From Bacteroidales bacterium (GTDB lineage Bacteria > Bacteroidota > Bacteroidia > Bacteroidales > Dysgonomonadaceae), in the NCBI GenBank assembly GCA_012799155.1, contig JAAZLV010000243.1, forward strand, positions 1 through 7,227: a DNA stretch of 7,227 bases, written 5' to 3'. Below the pieces are notes generated by a model that was not told the DNA's origin, made no database searches, and was given only the letters and a program-made list of their open reading frames with translations. Below are positions 6,701 through 7,227 of the stretch, piece by piece. Within the stretch, counting starts at the first letter, position 1, and each line of letters begins with the position of its first letter. The translations under genes and the position numbers were made by a program.

Positions 6701-7227
6701 ACCTCCCGTGTCTCAAAAAAGTCTGGCTTGTCGCCGCTGGCGGGTGCAAACTGTTCTATCTGCGGTCCCCGGATGAAGGCCACGTTGTCTTTGTAGGCCG
6801 ATATTAGGCTGTTGGGGTTGATATTTGATGTCTTCTTGATCAGTTGGAAGAGTGTGAGTTCTTTCTCCTCGCCATCGATGATGAAACGGCCGTTGAAAAT
6901 CTTGTGGCGACAGTGTTCCGAGTTGACCTGTGAGAAGCCGAACACCTCACTGTCGGTCAGTTTCCGTCCCATCTTACTACTCACTTCATTTAGGTAGGCG
7001 ATCTCGTCGTCGCTCAGTGCAAGCCCCTCGGCAGTGTTGTAGGCAGCGATGTCATCGATGTAGATAATTGCCTCAGGCTGGCGGCCGATGGTGAAGAGCG
7101 CCTGGTCCAGCTGTTCATACTTGCGCTGCAGCATCGGGTCAAAGTCGAATGCGCTGCTTGCTGCCAAGGGGGTATATTCCTCAATGCGATTGATTCCTCC
7201 AATACCCATGTTCTGCGTGATTTCCAC
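3724..7227 (-). CDS. purL: Phosphoribosylformylglycinamidine synthase, large single-chain PurL, N-terminus missing
   Basis: PurL converts FGAR, ATP and glutamine to FGAM, ADP, phosphate and glutamate, the fourth step of purine synthesis. This is the large one-chain form of about 1,200-1,300 residues. The window holds 1,167 codons to the TAA stop. The first codon in view, GTG, is probably an internal valine (VEITQNMG is familiar from inside this family), so about 60 residues are missing beyond the right edge. Residues below count from that codon. VNSEHCRHK (101-109) is the linker region. AETHNFPTTVEPFNGASTG (184-202) and HDHGAGG (387-393) belong to the first synthetase half, and AGHDISAGG (near 761-769) to the second. 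The C-terminal class I glutaminase domain has nucleophile Cys1013 in GICNGCQ, with His1127 and Glu1129 in MPHLER completing the triad. All catalytic motifs are present and no frameshift is seen. The thioesterase gene follows after 12 bases. Confidence 0.98.
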   Translation of the reverse strand: MEITQNMGIGGINRIEEYTPLAASSAFDFDPMLQRKYEQLDQALFTIGRQPEAIIYIDDIAAYNTAEGLALSDDEIAYLNEVSSKMGRKLTDSEVFGFSQVNSEHCRHKIFNGRFIIDGEEKELTLFQLIKKTSNINPNSLISAYKDNVAFIRGPQIEQFAPASGDKPDFFETREVESVLSLKAETHNFPTTVEPFNGASTGTGGEIRDRLAGGKGSLPVAGTAVYMTSYPRLEEGRPWEQTMAPRPWLYQTPEQILIKASNGASDFGNKFGQPLICGSLLTFEHAENQKKFGYDKVIMLAGGVGYANSRDAKKGDPKSGEKVVVLGGDNYRIGMGGGAVSSVNTGEYSSGIELNAVQRANPEMQKRVANVIRTLSESEENPIVSIHDHGAGGHLNCLSELVEQTGGVIEIDKLPVGDKTLSAKEIIGNESQERMGLLVEQQEIERIERIAARERAPMYVVGETTDDMRFTFRKEGEANPIDMELADFFGKPPVTVMEDSTLEENYESPDYNTSELGTYIENVLKLEAVACKDWLTNKVDRSVTGKIARQQCQGEIQLPLSDCGAIALDYRGYAGMATSIGHAPQAAMIDPAAGSVLAISEALTNMVFAPLKEGLQSVSLSANWMWPCRNPGEDARLYKAVEACSDFASELGINIPTGKDSLSMTQKYGDEKVYSPGTVIISAAAEVKNIRRIASPVLAYIKGTYLYYIDFSFDTFKLGGSAFAQTMGRVGDEVPTVNDSEYFKNTFTAVQELTSRGLILAGHDISAGGLVTTLLEMCFANPQGGIEAHLDKIRHADLIKILFSENPGVVIQVKHHRLVEKILEDYGVGFAIVARPTEERKLVIAKDDYRQEFDIDHLRDVWYRSSYLLDCKQSGEKCAADRFANYKQQPLQFNFNSSFTGKMADLGLDPDRKGRSGLTAAIIRDKGTNGEREMAYALHLAGFDVKDVHMTDLTSGRETLEEVQFAVFCGGFSNSDVLGSAKGWAGGFRYNEQAKAALTKFYAREDTLSLGICNGCQLMMELGLVYPEMGDSHPKMAHNLSHKFESAFVSVEIPQNESILFRSLAGTKMGIWVAHGEGRFVLPGEESAYNIAAKYLYDEYPGNPNGSDHATAAVCSNDGRHLAMMPHLERTIFPWQNAFYPFAFRKHEVTPWMEAFVNAREWLKERK

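Noticed and set aside
7225..7227. GTG at the right edge as the true purL start
   Set aside because: The family has about 60 further residues before this point and the VEITQNMG segment is internal in homologues, so the gene is cut by the window edge rather than started there.

Overview
The window looks like an ordinary stretch of chromosome from a member of the Bacteroidota, most likely the order Bacteroidales. Three things point there: the bcp-recA gene pair, a DUF4954-type protein next to it, and a match to the Bacteroides promoter pattern (TTTG-like -33 element, TAnnTTTG -7 element) before bcp. Genes start behind A/T-rich leaders without Shine-Dalgarno sequences, except for a possible one before the thioesterase gene. 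Genus cannot be fixed from the sequence.

All six genes lie on the minus strand, so transcription runs from high to low coordinates. In that order they are: purL (7227 to 3724, N-terminus cut by the window edge), a hotdog-fold acyl-CoA thioesterase (3711 to 3301), dprA (3281 to 2175), the peroxiredoxin gene bcp (2098 to 1637), recA (1530 to 517) and the start of a DUF4954 protein (401 to the left edge). Gaps of 12 and 19 bases suggest that purL, the thioesterase and dprA share a transcript. A promoter sits in the 76-base gap between dprA and bcp. bcp and recA (106 bases apart) are probably one unit that ends at a strong intrinsic terminator at 471-504. The DUF4954 gene then starts separately.

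The genes cover purine synthesis (PurL), thioester hydrolysis, recombination on single-stranded DNA (DprA and RecA, which cooperate in species where they have been studied) and peroxide detoxification (Bcp). No mobile element, CRISPR array, tRNA or rRNA, phage gene or defence gene is visible, and no intact gene shows a frameshift or a lost catalytic residue. No intergenic gap exceeds 120 bases. I found no previously undescribed system. The points worth a second look are small: symmetric sequence around the bcp promoter, a palindrome before recA, the GTG start of the thioesterase gene in frame with purL, and the uncharacterised DUF4954 protein.
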